This document shows positions 43,865 through 52,844 of a DNA stretch of 64,000 bases, one piece after another. Made by a program: the position numbers and the translations under genes. The notes beneath the pieces are model-generated. The model searched no databases. It saw nothing but the letters and a program-made list of their open reading frames with translations, and was not told the origin of the DNA. Source of the stretch: JAFAGX01 sp035622175 (GTDB taxonomy: Bacteria; Acidobacteriota; Terriglobia; Terriglobales; Acidobacteriaceae); assembly GCA_035622175.1 (NCBI GenBank), contig DASPVV010000249.1:12610-76609 (forward strand), written 5' to 3'. Positions within the stretch are counted from its first letter, which is position 1. Each line of letters opens with the position of its first letter.

Positions 43865-45649
43865 TTACGACCGGGTTGGCAGTTCCCAGCCTTCGTCTTT
43901 CATCTTCTTGTTGGTCCAGCGTTGCAACTGCTCGAAGAGCGCGGGATCGATCACGGCAAATCGAAGCCCGACACGACCCTCGCTGCCCAGCCAAACAATG
44001 CGGGCCTTCGCCTGAAACATAATGTCACTCTCGGGGAGCGGGAAACTCACGTCGAGCAGTCCGGAGAAGCGCATCGGCTCTTTCAGCCCGTCCAGCCCGA
44101 TGCCGCCAATGCTCAAGTTCACACCCTGCACCGGGACTTCTTCACCATGCTGGTTCTTCAACACAACCGGGAGTTGAACCCGGGCACGGAAAAACTTCTG
44201 TTGTTCGAGGCTGATGAATCCTAAAGAATGCCCGCGCTCGCCTGGATTCACAGTGATGTTGTATTCCTTCAATTTTCGGCTGAGCGTGCGACGGGAGATG
44301 CCAAGTTGTTCGGCGGCCTGATTGCGTAGGCCGCCGCTGCGCTCCAGGGCGTGAATGATCATCTGCTCTTCCATGCTATCGAGATTGCCGACTGGGAGCG
44401 AAGCAGACTGACGCTGCGCCATCGGGTTGCCGATCAGCGCATCGCGGATCTGGGATTTCTGGATCTCAGGATGGCTGGATTCGACGGCCACGCGGGCAAT
44501 GAGGTTGCGCAGTTCGCGCACATTGCCGGGCCAGGGGTGCGCGAGTAAGGCGGAAATACTATCGGGCGCGAACCAACTGCCCGGCTTTTTGAGTGTCAGG
44601 AAGTGCTCGGCCAGAGCGGCGATGTCCTCCGGTCGCTCGCGTAGCGGAGGTACGCGAAGTTGAAACTGGCCGAGGCGGTGGAAGAGATCCTTGCGAAAAC
44701 GGCCGGCGCTAACGGCGGCGTCCAGATCCTGATTCGTGGCGGCGACGACCCGGACGTCGACTGTGATTTTCCGGTGGCCGCCTAAACGGTAGAAAGGGTA
44801 TCCATCCAAAACGCGCAGCAGCTTGACTTGCGTCTGAATTTGCAATTCGCCGATTTCGTCGAGGAAGAGCGAGCCCTTGTCGGCGAGTTCAAAGAGCCCC
44901 GGTTTAGAAGAATCAGCGCCGGTAAAGGCGCCCTTTTCGTAGCCGAAGAGCTCACTCTCAACCAGGTTCTCGGGAAGCGCAGCACAATTGATATCGACCC
45001 AGGGCCGGCCACGCCGGAGCGAGGATTGATGGATGGTGCGGGCAATGAGTTCTTTCCCGGTTCCGGTTTCTCCCAGGATCAGCACACTCTCCGTGTGGCC
45101 AGCCACACGATCCACCATGCCCATGAAATGGTGCATGGCCGGACTTGCCACGATGAGGCTTACGCCGTCAAGCTGGCGTGAGACCGTGTGTACTACGCCG
45201 TCCCCTTGTCCTGCGATTTGCGCTGGCATGGATCGGCAAGATTTGTCCTCCGTCCCGCCGATGAATACAACCATTCCCGAAGGCGCCGCGTCACCATCCC
45301 GGAGCAAGGTAGCGAATAACTCGACGGTAAACCCCTGGTCGGACGTGCCCCGACACCGCCACAAGTTCCGATACTGGCCGTCCCTGACCACGGTGTCGAG
45401 CATGGCCTTCTGCAGCTGACTCTGTTCTCGGTCGTTCTCCCCTGAAATCGCTGCCGCCAAGGTTCGGTGCTTCGCGGGAGTACGTCCAAACACCCTCACG
45501 GCGACGCCATTGCAGCCCGTGATGTTGCCCTCGAGATCGGCGTAGAAGATGGCGAAGCTTCCCATAGCGCCCCCGGCCACCGGCAAGCTGTCGGCGCCTG
45601 AGTCTTCTCTGGCTACGGGCGGCTGCGGATTGGTTTTCTCTAGAGTCAT
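43865..45649 (-). CDS. Sigma-54 activator with C-terminal PilZ domain
   Basis: A 594-residue protein. Residues about 28-140 form a PAS-like sensor (FAIFYADLEGNITGCNGVAV). The AAA+ domain has GETGTGKE (about 197) and GAFTGA (about 240). A Fis-type helix-turn-helix (NQAAEQLGISRRTLSRKLKE) follows. After it comes a PilZ domain (about 485-590) with NLSIGGIGLDGL, the (D/N)xSxxG c-di-GMP motif. The other PilZ motif, RxxxR, is weak: the stretch reads QQKFFRAR, with Gln where the first Arg is expected. PilZ after the DNA-binding domain is unusual and suggests direct c-di-GMP input, although binding is unsure. Divergent from an HD-GYP/GGDEF gene. Confidence 0.9.
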   Translation of the reverse strand: MTLEKTNPQPPVAREDSGADSLPVAGGAMGSFAIFYADLEGNITGCNGVAVRVFGRTPAKHRTLAAAISGENDREQSQLQKAMLDTVVRDGQYRNLWRCRGTSDQGFTVELFATLLRDGDAAPSGMVVFIGGTEDKSCRSMPAQIAGQGDGVVHTVSRQLDGVSLIVASPAMHHFMGMVDRVAGHTESVLILGETGTGKELIARTIHQSSLRRGRPWVDINCAALPENLVESELFGYEKGAFTGADSSKPGLFELADKGSLFLDEIGELQIQTQVKLLRVLDGYPFYRLGGHRKITVDVRVVAATNQDLDAAVSAGRFRKDLFHRLGQFQLRVPPLRERPEDIAALAEHFLTLKKPGSWFAPDSISALLAHPWPGNVRELRNLIARVAVESSHPEIQKSQIRDALIGNPMAQRQSASLPVGNLDSMEEQMIIHALERSGGLRNQAAEQLGISRRTLSRKLKEYNITVNPGERGHSLGFISLEQQKFFRARVQLPVVLKNQHGEEVPVQGVNLSIGGIGLDGLKEPMRFSGLLDVSFPLPESDIMFQAKARIVWLGSEGRVGLRFAVIDPALFEQLQRWTNKKMKDEGWELPTRS

Positions 45650-45717
45650 CGGGTGCGTTTGGAGTTGATCTTGACACAGGGAACAAGCGTTTGTGGAGCT
45701 CTTCCCGGATAACGAAG

Positions 45718-45729
45718 GTAACCGGTTAC
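45718..45729. promoter_or_regulatory. Perfect 12-bp palindrome in divergent region
   Basis: GTAACCGGTTAC is fully self-complementary and lies between the divergent PilZ-activator and HD-GYP/GGDEF genes; a half site GGTTACG recurs near 45791. Candidate operator, unproved. Confidence 0.35.
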
Positions 45730-45932
45730 TTCAGACAGTGAACTGCGACGACGATCGGTGGTCATCCGGATTACCGAACGACGGACTTGAGGTTACGTTG
45801 GTAAGCTACTCTCGACCTTCCAACCACAATACGATTCTAGTGTTTAAGCCTCAACCGAAGGTGTGCGCCGCAAGCAGCCGGCCATGCTGGGGTGTGGTTT
45901 GTCCCGTTCGCGGCAACAGAATCAACGGCGCA

Positions 45933-48374
45933 ATGTCGACTCGAACGAAACTCTTTGTAGGCATCGCGGTCTCGCTCGGAATGGTGGTGATCGGCTCTGC
46001 CTTCCGCCACCTGCATTCTGCTGATCTGACGCGCCTGGTGTGCTATCTGATCGTGGCCATTCTGGCTTCCGGTCTCAAGGTGCAATTGCCCGGCATCGAC
46101 GGTACGATGTCTGTCAATTTCCTTTTCATTCTCCTGGGTGTCGTCGAGTTAAGCCTGCCGGAGACACTGCTGATCGGGTGTGCCGCCACTCTGGTGCAGA
46201 GTGTCTGGCAGGTCCGCAATCGCCTCGATCCGGTCAAGGTTCTCTTCAATGTGTTCGGAATGATGGCCAACGCCAGCGCGGTCTGCTATTTCACCTACCA
46301 CTGGCTGGATGCGAGGATTGGCTCGAACCGACCGATTCTGCTGATGGCTGCGGCCCTGGTCTTTTTTCTGGCGAACACGCTGCCGATCGCCGTGGTCATC
46401 GCTCTGACGGAACACAAGCCGATCCGCAAGGTCTGGTCCGAGTGCTACTTTTGGTCGTTCCCCTATTATCTGGTCGGCGCCGCCGCCGTGGGGATGGTAA
46501 CCATCATCAACCAACGGGCGGGTTGGCAGACATCGCTGATGGTCATGCCCCTGATTTACTGGGTGTACCGCTCCTATCGTCTCTACCTGGAGCGACTGCA
46601 AGCCGAGAAAGAGCGCGTCGAAGTGGAAAAGAGGCACGTGGAGCAGATCGCCTCGCTGAATATGCGGACCATTGAGGCGCTGGCTCTGGCCATCGAGGCC
46701 AAAGACCACACCACGCACACTCACCTGCAACGGGTGCGGACTTACGCCGTCGAGATTGCCAAAGAGCTCGGCTTGTCTGCAGACGAAATCGAGGCCCTAC
46801 GAGCGGCGGCTGTGTTGCACGATATTGGCAAACTCGCGGTGCCGGAGCACATCATCAACAAACCGGGCAAACTGACTCCAGAAGAGTTTGAGAAGATGAA
46901 GGTGCATCCGCTGGTGGGCGCGGAGATCCTGGATCGCGTGGCCTTCCCTTATCCGGTCGCTCCCATCGTGCGTTCCCATCACGAACGATGGGATGGGTCG
47001 GGCTACCCGGCAGGCCTTGCCGGCGAGGAAATTCCCATCGGTGCACGGATTCTCGCCGTCGTCGATTGCCTAGACGCACTGGCCTCCGACCGGCAATATC
47101 GGCCCGCCATACCGCTCGATCGGGCCATGGCGAGGGTAAAGGAAAAAGCGGGCATTTGGTTTGATCCCAACGTCGTGGAGGTTCTCGATCGCCGCTTTGC
47201 TGAACTCGACCACCTCGCCCAGACGATTGAGGGCGGCTTCGTTCCCTCCCCCTTCTCGAAGAATCTGCGCGTCGAGCGTGGCCTTGCTCCGGCGACCGGG
47301 TTCGAGAAGTGGGCTGAGACCACCCCGAACGAAAGCGACTTCATGACCTCGATTGCATCCGCCCGGCAAGAGGCGCAAGCCATGTTCGAGTTGAGCCAGG
47401 ATTTGGGCAACTCGTTAAGCCTGAGCGAGACGCTTTCGGTGCTCTCGGTGCGGCTGCGAAAGCTGGTTCCCTACGACTCCATCGCCCTATTCGTGAACCG
47501 CAATGGCTGGTTGATACCGGACTTGGTGAGTGGCGAAAACTGTCGCGCTCTGTTCTCCCTGAAAATCCGCGTCGGCGAGGGCCTGTGCGGCTGGGTGGCC
47601 GAGAATTGCAAACCCATCATCAATGGGAATCCACAGGTAGAAACCGGGTATGTCGCCGATCCAAAGACCGGGCCGCTGTCCTCCGCGTTGGCGGTTCCCC
47701 TGCAGGGGTTGAATGGAGTGGTGGGGGTGCTGGCGATGTATCAGTCGGCTGCGGATGCCTTTACCCCAGATCACTTGAGAATCTTGCTGGCGGTGGCCTC
47801 AAAGGTGGCTCTGGCCGTGGAGAATGCGTTGAAGTATCAACAGGCGGAAAGCTCGGCAACCACCGACTTCCTCACCGGTCTGCCCAACGCGCGCTCCCTC
47901 TTTGTGCAGCTGGCCCAGGAAGTAGCCCGGTGCAAGCGTATGAACACCTCTCTGGCAGTGATGGTGTGTGACATCGACGGGCTGAAGAAAATCAATGACA
48001 CCTTCGGACACCTGGAAGGAGACAGGCTGCTGCGCGAGTTCAGCACAAGGCTGAAGGAAGCCTGCCGGGGCTACGACTACGTTGCCCGCATGGGTGGTGA
48101 CGAGTTTGTAATCCTGGCCCCAGGACTCACGGCCGCGGCCGCCGAGGAAAAGGCAAAGCGCTTGAACCAGTGGGCCAAGGAAGCGGCACAACAGACTTGC
48201 GGATCGAACTTCGTCGGTTTGAGTGTTGGAACCGCCTTTTATCCGGAAGACAGCGATGATATTGAGGCATTGCTAGCCGAGGCGGACCGGCGTATGTACT
48301 CCGTGAAACAGGCCCATCATGCGCAGGACCATGCCCGCCAGAGTGTGCTGTCGCACGGAACCTCCGGAACCTAG
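45933..48374 (+). CDS. Membrane c-di-GMP enzyme with HD-GYP, GAF and GGDEF domains
   Basis: An 813-residue protein (ATG 45933; the frame upstream is unlike a protein). Residues 1-220 contain about seven helices of a membrane sensor. The HD-GYP domain (about 240-430) is complete: HDIGK (about 296), HPLVGAEIL, HHERWDGSGYP and DCLDALASDR. A GAF domain (about 475-640) is followed by GGDEF (about 650-800) with ARMGGDEFVIL intact. HD-GYP degrades c-di-GMP and GGDEF makes it, so net activity depends on GAF and membrane signals. The stop touches the ATG of the ABC permease. Confidence 0.93.
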   Translation: MSTRTKLFVGIAVSLGMVVIGSAFRHLHSADLTRLVCYLIVAILASGLKVQLPGIDGTMSVNFLFILLGVVELSLPETLLIGCAATLVQSVWQVRNRLDPVKVLFNVFGMMANASAVCYFTYHWLDARIGSNRPILLMAAALVFFLANTLPIAVVIALTEHKPIRKVWSECYFWSFPYYLVGAAAVGMVTIINQRAGWQTSLMVMPLIYWVYRSYRLYLERLQAEKERVEVEKRHVEQIASLNMRTIEALALAIEAKDHTTHTHLQRVRTYAVEIAKELGLSADEIEALRAAAVLHDIGKLAVPEHIINKPGKLTPEEFEKMKVHPLVGAEILDRVAFPYPVAPIVRSHHERWDGSGYPAGLAGEEIPIGARILAVVDCLDALASDRQYRPAIPLDRAMARVKEKAGIWFDPNVVEVLDRRFAELDHLAQTIEGGFVPSPFSKNLRVERGLAPATGFEKWAETTPNESDFMTSIASARQEAQAMFELSQDLGNSLSLSETLSVLSVRLRKLVPYDSIALFVNRNGWLIPDLVSGENCRALFSLKIRVGEGLCGWVAENCKPIINGNPQVETGYVADPKTGPLSSALAVPLQGLNGVVGVLAMYQSAADAFTPDHLRILLAVASKVALAVENALKYQQAESSATTDFLTGLPNARSLFVQLAQEVARCKRMNTSLAVMVCDIDGLKKINDTFGHLEGDRLLREFSTRLKEACRGYDYVARMGGDEFVILAPGLTAAAAEEKAKRLNQWAKEAAQQTCGSNFVGLSVGTAFYPEDSDDIEALLAEADRRMYSVKQAHHAQDHARQSVLSHGTSGT

Positions 48375-49247
48375 ATGCGAAGTCTTCGATGGAAAATTGC
48401 CGGCCATGTGCTGGCTCTGCTGGGGACCGTCTTGTTGGGCGGTCTGCTTTCGGCGACATTGGTCCGGCTCGCGCCAGGGTTCGAGGCGGATGAGCGAGAG
48501 CTGGATCCCCATCTGAACCAGGACAGCGTGCAGGCGTTACGGGAGGCCAGACATCGGGAGCACAACATTGTCCGCTTCTATTTCTCCTATTTGCAGCATG
48601 CCGCGCAAGGCGACCTGGGAGTTTCGCTTGCCTTGGGCCAACCCGTGCTCACGCTGCTCGCGGATCGTACGCCGCTCACTCTGAGATTGGTCACGCGAGG
48701 GTTGGCGCTCGCCTGGCTGCTGTCCTTACTTTTGGCGTTCAGCGCGGCGTGGCTCCGGTTTTCGGTTTACGACGTGCTGGCCACTACCGTGAGCGGCACC
48801 TTGCTTTGTATTCCAGCCGCGGTTCTGGCTCTGTTCTCGGTGCTGTGGAATGTTTCTGGTTCGCTGGCGATTGCGCTGATCATATTCCCCGTCACCTTCC
48901 GTCATGCCCGTAATCTCCTGGGGACAGCCTATTCCCAATCCCACATCCTCGCGGCCAGAGCCCGAGGTGTGGGGGACATCCGCATTCTTTTCTGGCATGT
49001 CGTGCCGGTGGTGACGCCGCAGCTGTTGCTGGTGGCGGGAGTTTCTGTGAGCCTGGCCATAGGGGCAGCCATTCCGGTGGAAGCCTTGTGTGGGTTGGCA
49101 GGCATCGGGCAACTGGCTTGGCAGGCGGCTCTCGGGCGCGACTTGCCCCTGCTGGTGAACCTCACGATTGGGGTGACGCTGGTAACCTTGCTGGCCAATT
49201 CCGGAGCGGATGTAATCGCTCATATAGTCCGGGGGCAGCGGGTATGA
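48375..49247 (+). CDS. Peptide-type ABC transporter permease (DppB-like)
   Basis: A 290-residue inner-membrane protein with six helices. The N-terminal TM1 is followed by a periplasmic loop with HNIVRFYFSYLQHAAQGDLG, the usual phrase of DppB/OppB permeases. The coupling EAA loop (LLGTAYSQSHILAARARGVG) and final helices are normal. Start ATG directly abuts the stop of the HD-GYP/GGDEF gene, and the stop overlaps the next ATG. It forms the channel together with the following permease. Confidence 0.88.
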   Translation: MRSLRWKIAGHVLALLGTVLLGGLLSATLVRLAPGFEADERELDPHLNQDSVQALREARHREHNIVRFYFSYLQHAAQGDLGVSLALGQPVLTLLADRTPLTLRLVTRGLALAWLLSLLLAFSAAWLRFSVYDVLATTVSGTLLCIPAAVLALFSVLWNVSGSLAIALIIFPVTFRHARNLLGTAYSQSHILAARARGVGDIRILFWHVVPVVTPQLLLVAGVSVSLAIGAAIPVEALCGLAGIGQLAWQAALGRDLPLLVNLTIGVTLVTLLANSGADVIAHIVRGQRV

Positions 49248-50053
49248 GCCTCGGGCAAAAAGCGGCTTGTGCGACGTTGGCGCTGGTTCTGGCCACAGCA
49301 GCGGCGGCAAACTGGCTGGCTCCCACGGGATACGCATGGCAGTATCGCGAAGCCGCCAATGCGCCTCCTTCGCGTGCGCACTGGCTGGGAACCGATGAAA
49401 TCGGACGGGACCGGTTTGCGCGCCTGCTCTACGGAACCCGGATCTCGCTGCTCCTGGCTCCGGCGGCGGCGCTGCTTTCAACCTTGATGGCAGCATTGAT
49501 CGGCGGACTCCCGGGATATCTGGGCGGAGCCTGGGCGCAAATGGCCATGGCGGCGACCGATTTATTTTTGTCCTTGCCTTGGTTGTTCCTGTTGATCACG
49601 GCGCGGGCTCTGATGCCGCTGAATGTGTCTCCTCTGGTCTCGGTGCTGGTGACGTTTCTCTTGTTGGGGCTGCTGGGGTGGGCGGCTGCAGCCCGCGTGC
49701 TGTGCACGACCGCGGGCACGTTGCGCACATCGGACTTTGTCCGTCAGGCCCGGGCTGCCGGCATTCCGCCCCAGCGGTTGTTCTGGGTGCACGTGGTGCC
49801 GAATCTGAAGCCGGTGCTCTACGCGCAGTTTTGGATTTCGATTCCGGTGTTCATCGTAAGTGAGGCGAACTTGGGAATTCTCGGGCTTGGCGTAGCCGAA
49901 CCCCTGCCCTCATGGGGAAGTCTGCTGAAAGAGTTGGAAGGCTTGGTCTCGGTGGGCGAAGAACCGTGGAAGTTTGTCCCCTTGGTCTTGCTGGTGATGG
50001 TCGTGACATCGTTTCAGCTCTTGCTTTCCGCACAGGAGGAGAGGACAACATGA
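49244..50053 (+). CDS. Peptide-type ABC transporter permease (DppC-like)
   Basis: A 269-residue permease. ATG 49244 lies in an ATGA overlap with the previous stop; a longer frame from 49088 is a shadow. It has HWLGTDEIGRDRFARLLYGT, the hallmark of DppC/OppC, six helices and the EAA loop (RTSDFVRQARAAGIPPQRLF). It ends in an ATGA overlap with the substrate-binding protein, so the four transporter genes are probably made from one transcript. Confidence 0.9.
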   Translation: MSLGQKAACATLALVLATAAAANWLAPTGYAWQYREAANAPPSRAHWLGTDEIGRDRFARLLYGTRISLLLAPAAALLSTLMAALIGGLPGYLGGAWAQMAMAATDLFLSLPWLFLLITARALMPLNVSPLVSVLVTFLLLGLLGWAAAARVLCTTAGTLRTSDFVRQARAAGIPPQRLFWVHVVPNLKPVLYAQFWISIPVFIVSEANLGILGLGVAEPLPSWGSLLKELEGLVSVGEEPWKFVPLVLLVMVVTSFQLLLSAQEERTT

Positions 50054-51669
50054 AGCGTCGCCGGGGAACGTCCGGACGGGTGGCTAAAGCCATCGCGGTT
50101 GCGCTGCTGTGCCTGGGGCCTGCGGCGGCGCAAGAGCTGAGATTCTGCCTGCGCACCGAGCCGAAGACGTTTGATCCTCTGCAGGTCGACGACGACGCCT
50201 CCGCCGCGATCCGCTATCTGACCGGTGGAGTGCTCATGCGCCTCAATCGCCAAACTCAGGAGCTCGATCCGGAACTGGCGCTGGCGTGGAAGGTTTCCAA
50301 CGATGGCCGGCAGATTTCGTTCCGCTTGCGCAGCGGCGTCTCCTTTTCCGACGGCACGAGCTTTTCCGCCGCGGATGTGGCTTACACCCTACAACGGCTG
50401 ATGGACCCGGCGTTGCACTCCTCGACCGGAGACGCCTTCCGTTCCGGCCCCGGCAAGGTCGAAACCGATGTAAGTTCTCCAACTCAGATTTCGATCCGGT
50501 TTCCAGCGCCCGTTGCCGCTCTGGATCGCCTCTTCGATCAGGTCGCAATCCTTTCCGAGCGTTCGCCCAAGAAAGAGATGGCTGTTCTCGGTCCGTTTGT
50601 GGTGGCCGACTACCAACCTGGTTCAAGCGTGCTCTTGAAGCGCAACCCTTATTACTGGAAGACCGACGAACAAGGCCGCCGCTTGCCCTATCTGGAGTCG
50701 ATACGTCTCGACATCCAGCCCAACCGCGATATCGAGATTCTGCGCTTCAAGCGTGGTGAGCTCGACCTGATCAATTCCCTGGACAGCGAATACTTCGACC
50801 GGCTGGCTGCCACTTCTCCGGAGCTCGTGCATGACGCCGGTGCTTCGCTCGACAGCGAGCAGCTCTGGTTTAACCAGGTGGCGAAGGCGCCGATTCCCGA
50901 TTCCAAGAAGGCCTGGTTTCGCTCGGTCAACTTCCGGCACGCGATTTCCGAAGCTATCAACCGCGAAGACTTAGGCCGTATCGTCTTTCATGGGCACGCC
51001 CAGCCCGCCGCGGGGCCTTTTTCTCCGGCCAACAAGTTTTGGTTCAACAGCATGCTGAAGCCTCTGGCCTACAGTCCCGATACAGCCTTGCAGCGGCTAC
51101 AGGGCGAAGGCTTCCGCTTGGAGAACGGCGCACTCAAAGACAAAGACGGCAACCAGGTCGTGTTTTCCATCATCACCAACGCGGGCAACAAGGCGCGGGA
51201 ACGCATGGCCGTGCTGATCCAGGAGGACCTCCAGAAAATCGGGGTTCACGTCAATGTGGTTACCCTCGACTTCCCTTCCCTGATCGAGCGCATGACCCAG
51301 AGTTTCGATTATGAAGCCATCCTGCTCGGTCTCACCAATGTCGATCTGGATCCGAACGGCGAGATGAACGTATGGCTGAGCTCCTCGGAGAATCATCAGT
51401 GGAATCCGCAGGAGAAGACTCCAGAAACTTCATGGGAAGCCGAGATTGACCGTCTCATGCGGATGCAGGCCTCTGCGAGCGATGTGAAAAAGCGGAAGGA
51501 GGCATTCGACCGCGTGCAGGAGATCGTGGTCGAGCAGGAACCGTTCATCTTCCTCGTTAACAAGGACGCTCTCTCGGCAGTGTCTACGGCGGTGCATGGT
51601 GCAAATCCAGTGATCCTGTCGCCGCAAACGTTTTGGAATGCAGAGCGGCTGACGGTTGTGGGAAAATAG
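50050..51669 (+). CDS. Peptide-type ABC substrate-binding protein (SBP_bac_5)
   Basis: A 539-residue exported protein. ATG 50050 (GGAGGAG upstream, ATGA overlap) begins a signal peptide (AIAVALLCLGPAAAQ). The binding fold has FCLRTEPKTFDPL, LALAWKVSNDGRQISFRLR, GVSFSDGTSFSAADVAYTLQ, LKRNPYYWK and VNFRHAISEAINRE, all standard for DppA/OppA-like proteins. No lipobox Cys is seen, so it should be free in the periplasm. Likely ligand is a peptide or a similar small molecule. Confidence 0.92.
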   Translation: MKRRRGTSGRVAKAIAVALLCLGPAAAQELRFCLRTEPKTFDPLQVDDDASAAIRYLTGGVLMRLNRQTQELDPELALAWKVSNDGRQISFRLRSGVSFSDGTSFSAADVAYTLQRLMDPALHSSTGDAFRSGPGKVETDVSSPTQISIRFPAPVAALDRLFDQVAILSERSPKKEMAVLGPFVVADYQPGSSVLLKRNPYYWKTDEQGRRLPYLESIRLDIQPNRDIEILRFKRGELDLINSLDSEYFDRLAATSPELVHDAGASLDSEQLWFNQVAKAPIPDSKKAWFRSVNFRHAISEAINREDLGRIVFHGHAQPAAGPFSPANKFWFNSMLKPLAYSPDTALQRLQGEGFRLENGALKDKDGNQVVFSIITNAGNKARERMAVLIQEDLQKIGVHVNVVTLDFPSLIERMTQSFDYEAILLGLTNVDLDPNGEMNVWLSSSENHQWNPQEKTPETSWEAEIDRLMRMQASASDVKKRKEAFDRVQEIVVEQEPFIFLVNKDALSAVSTAVHGANPVILSPQTFWNAERLTVVGK

Positions 51670-51735
51670 CCGACCTTCTTGGCAGGGATCATCTCTGAGC
51701 TGAGGACCGCAGAACCATCAGAGGAACAGGCAGCC

Positions 51736-52587
51736 ATGGCGACTGAAAGCGCGCAAACCCCAGTTCTGCTGTCGGCGCGCCTTTCTGTGCGCTACGCCAA
51801 CAAGGCGCCGGTTCTTCACAACCTGCAGTTGGAAATCCGGAGCGGCGAAGTGCTAGGTCTCATCGGGCAAAGCGGTTCGGGCAAGAGCACGCTGGCGATG
51901 GCAATCCTGGGGCTGCTGCATAAGAAACGGTCGCTGATCGAAGGCACAATCACGTTTCAGAACTATGATCTCCTGCGGCTTTCCGAGCGCGAACTGCGCA
52001 CCTTGCGCGGACGAGCGATTGCGATGGTGCTGCAAAGCCCGCTCGCATCTCTGAATCCGGCGCTCAAGATCCGCACCCAACTCAAGGAAGCATGGCGGGC
52101 TCACGCTTCCGGTTCAAGCACGGACTGCGCGGATGCCATCCGGGCATGCTTAGAGAACGTTTCCCTGCCCGCCGACGATGACTTCCTGCGCAAGTATGCT
52201 GCGCAGATCAGTGTAGGCCAGGCGCAACGAGTCCTGATTGCGATGGCCGTCATGCACCATCCCGCCTTGCTCATTGCCGACGAAGCCACCAGTGCGCTGG
52301 ATGTCATTACGCAGTCTGAGATCCTTGCCCTGTTCCGGCGTTTAAACCGCTCCACCGGCATGGCGATCCTCTACATTTCTCACGATCTCGCCTCGGTGGC
52401 TGGCCTTTGCGACCGCGTCAGTATTCTTCATCAAGGTCAAGTTGTGGAGTGTGGGACGACAGCCCAGATCTTCACCAATCCGCAACACGACTACACTCGC
52501 CGTCTCATCGCCGCGATGCCGCAAATCGAGCGCGGCCGTGTGCCGGCAGGGGAACCACTTCGCCGTCAGGCAGTTGCGACAGAGTAG
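51736..52587 (+). CDS. ABC transporter ATPase (DppD-like)
   Basis: A 283-residue nucleotide-binding protein. ATG 51736 is preferred to TTG 51679. Seen: Walker A GQSGSGKST, Q-loop AMVLQSPLASLNP, Walker B ALLIADEATSALDV and the switch His in YISHDLASV. The signature, normally LSGG, reads ISVGQAQR, so its first two and the third positions are altered. Peptide transporters normally have two ATPases (DppD and DppF); here only one follows the permeases, so it must form a homodimer or pair with a gene elsewhere. Confidence 0.88.
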   Translation: MATESAQTPVLLSARLSVRYANKAPVLHNLQLEIRSGEVLGLIGQSGSGKSTLAMAILGLLHKKRSLIEGTITFQNYDLLRLSERELRTLRGRAIAMVLQSPLASLNPALKIRTQLKEAWRAHASGSSTDCADAIRACLENVSLPADDDFLRKYAAQISVGQAQRVLIAMAVMHHPALLIADEATSALDVITQSEILALFRRLNRSTGMAILYISHDLASVAGLCDRVSILHQGQVVECGTTAQIFTNPQHDYTRRLIAAMPQIERGRVPAGEPLRRQAVATE

Positions 52588-52678
52588 ACGCTCACGCCTC
52601 GACCCCCACTCTGCGCCAATCGACAATCTGCGCTCGGAAATCACCCAAGGGGGGCTCAAGCCGACTCCTCCTCCGCCT

Positions 52679-52693
52679 GAGACAAACTGTCTC
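52679..52693. promoter_or_regulatory. Short perfect inverted repeat
   Basis: GAGACA-AAC-TGTCTC lies between the ABC ATPase and the subtilase. It may be an operator; there is no T-run for a terminator. Confidence 0.25.
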
Positions 52694-52844
52694 GTGCCCT
52701 CTGCGGTGGGACAGACTGGCTGATTACCCACGCCGAGGCTCGCTGTATCACATTGAAAATACGACACTTATTTTGCCTCAATTGGAAGCGGCCGTGCACC
52801 GTCTGTCTCCGAGTTTGATTCTGTCCGACGGAAAGGTACGATCT

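Noticed and set aside
45671..45700. TTGACA upstream of the HD-GYP/GGDEF gene
   Set aside because: The hexamer 17 bases on is TGGAGC; no promoter can be supported.
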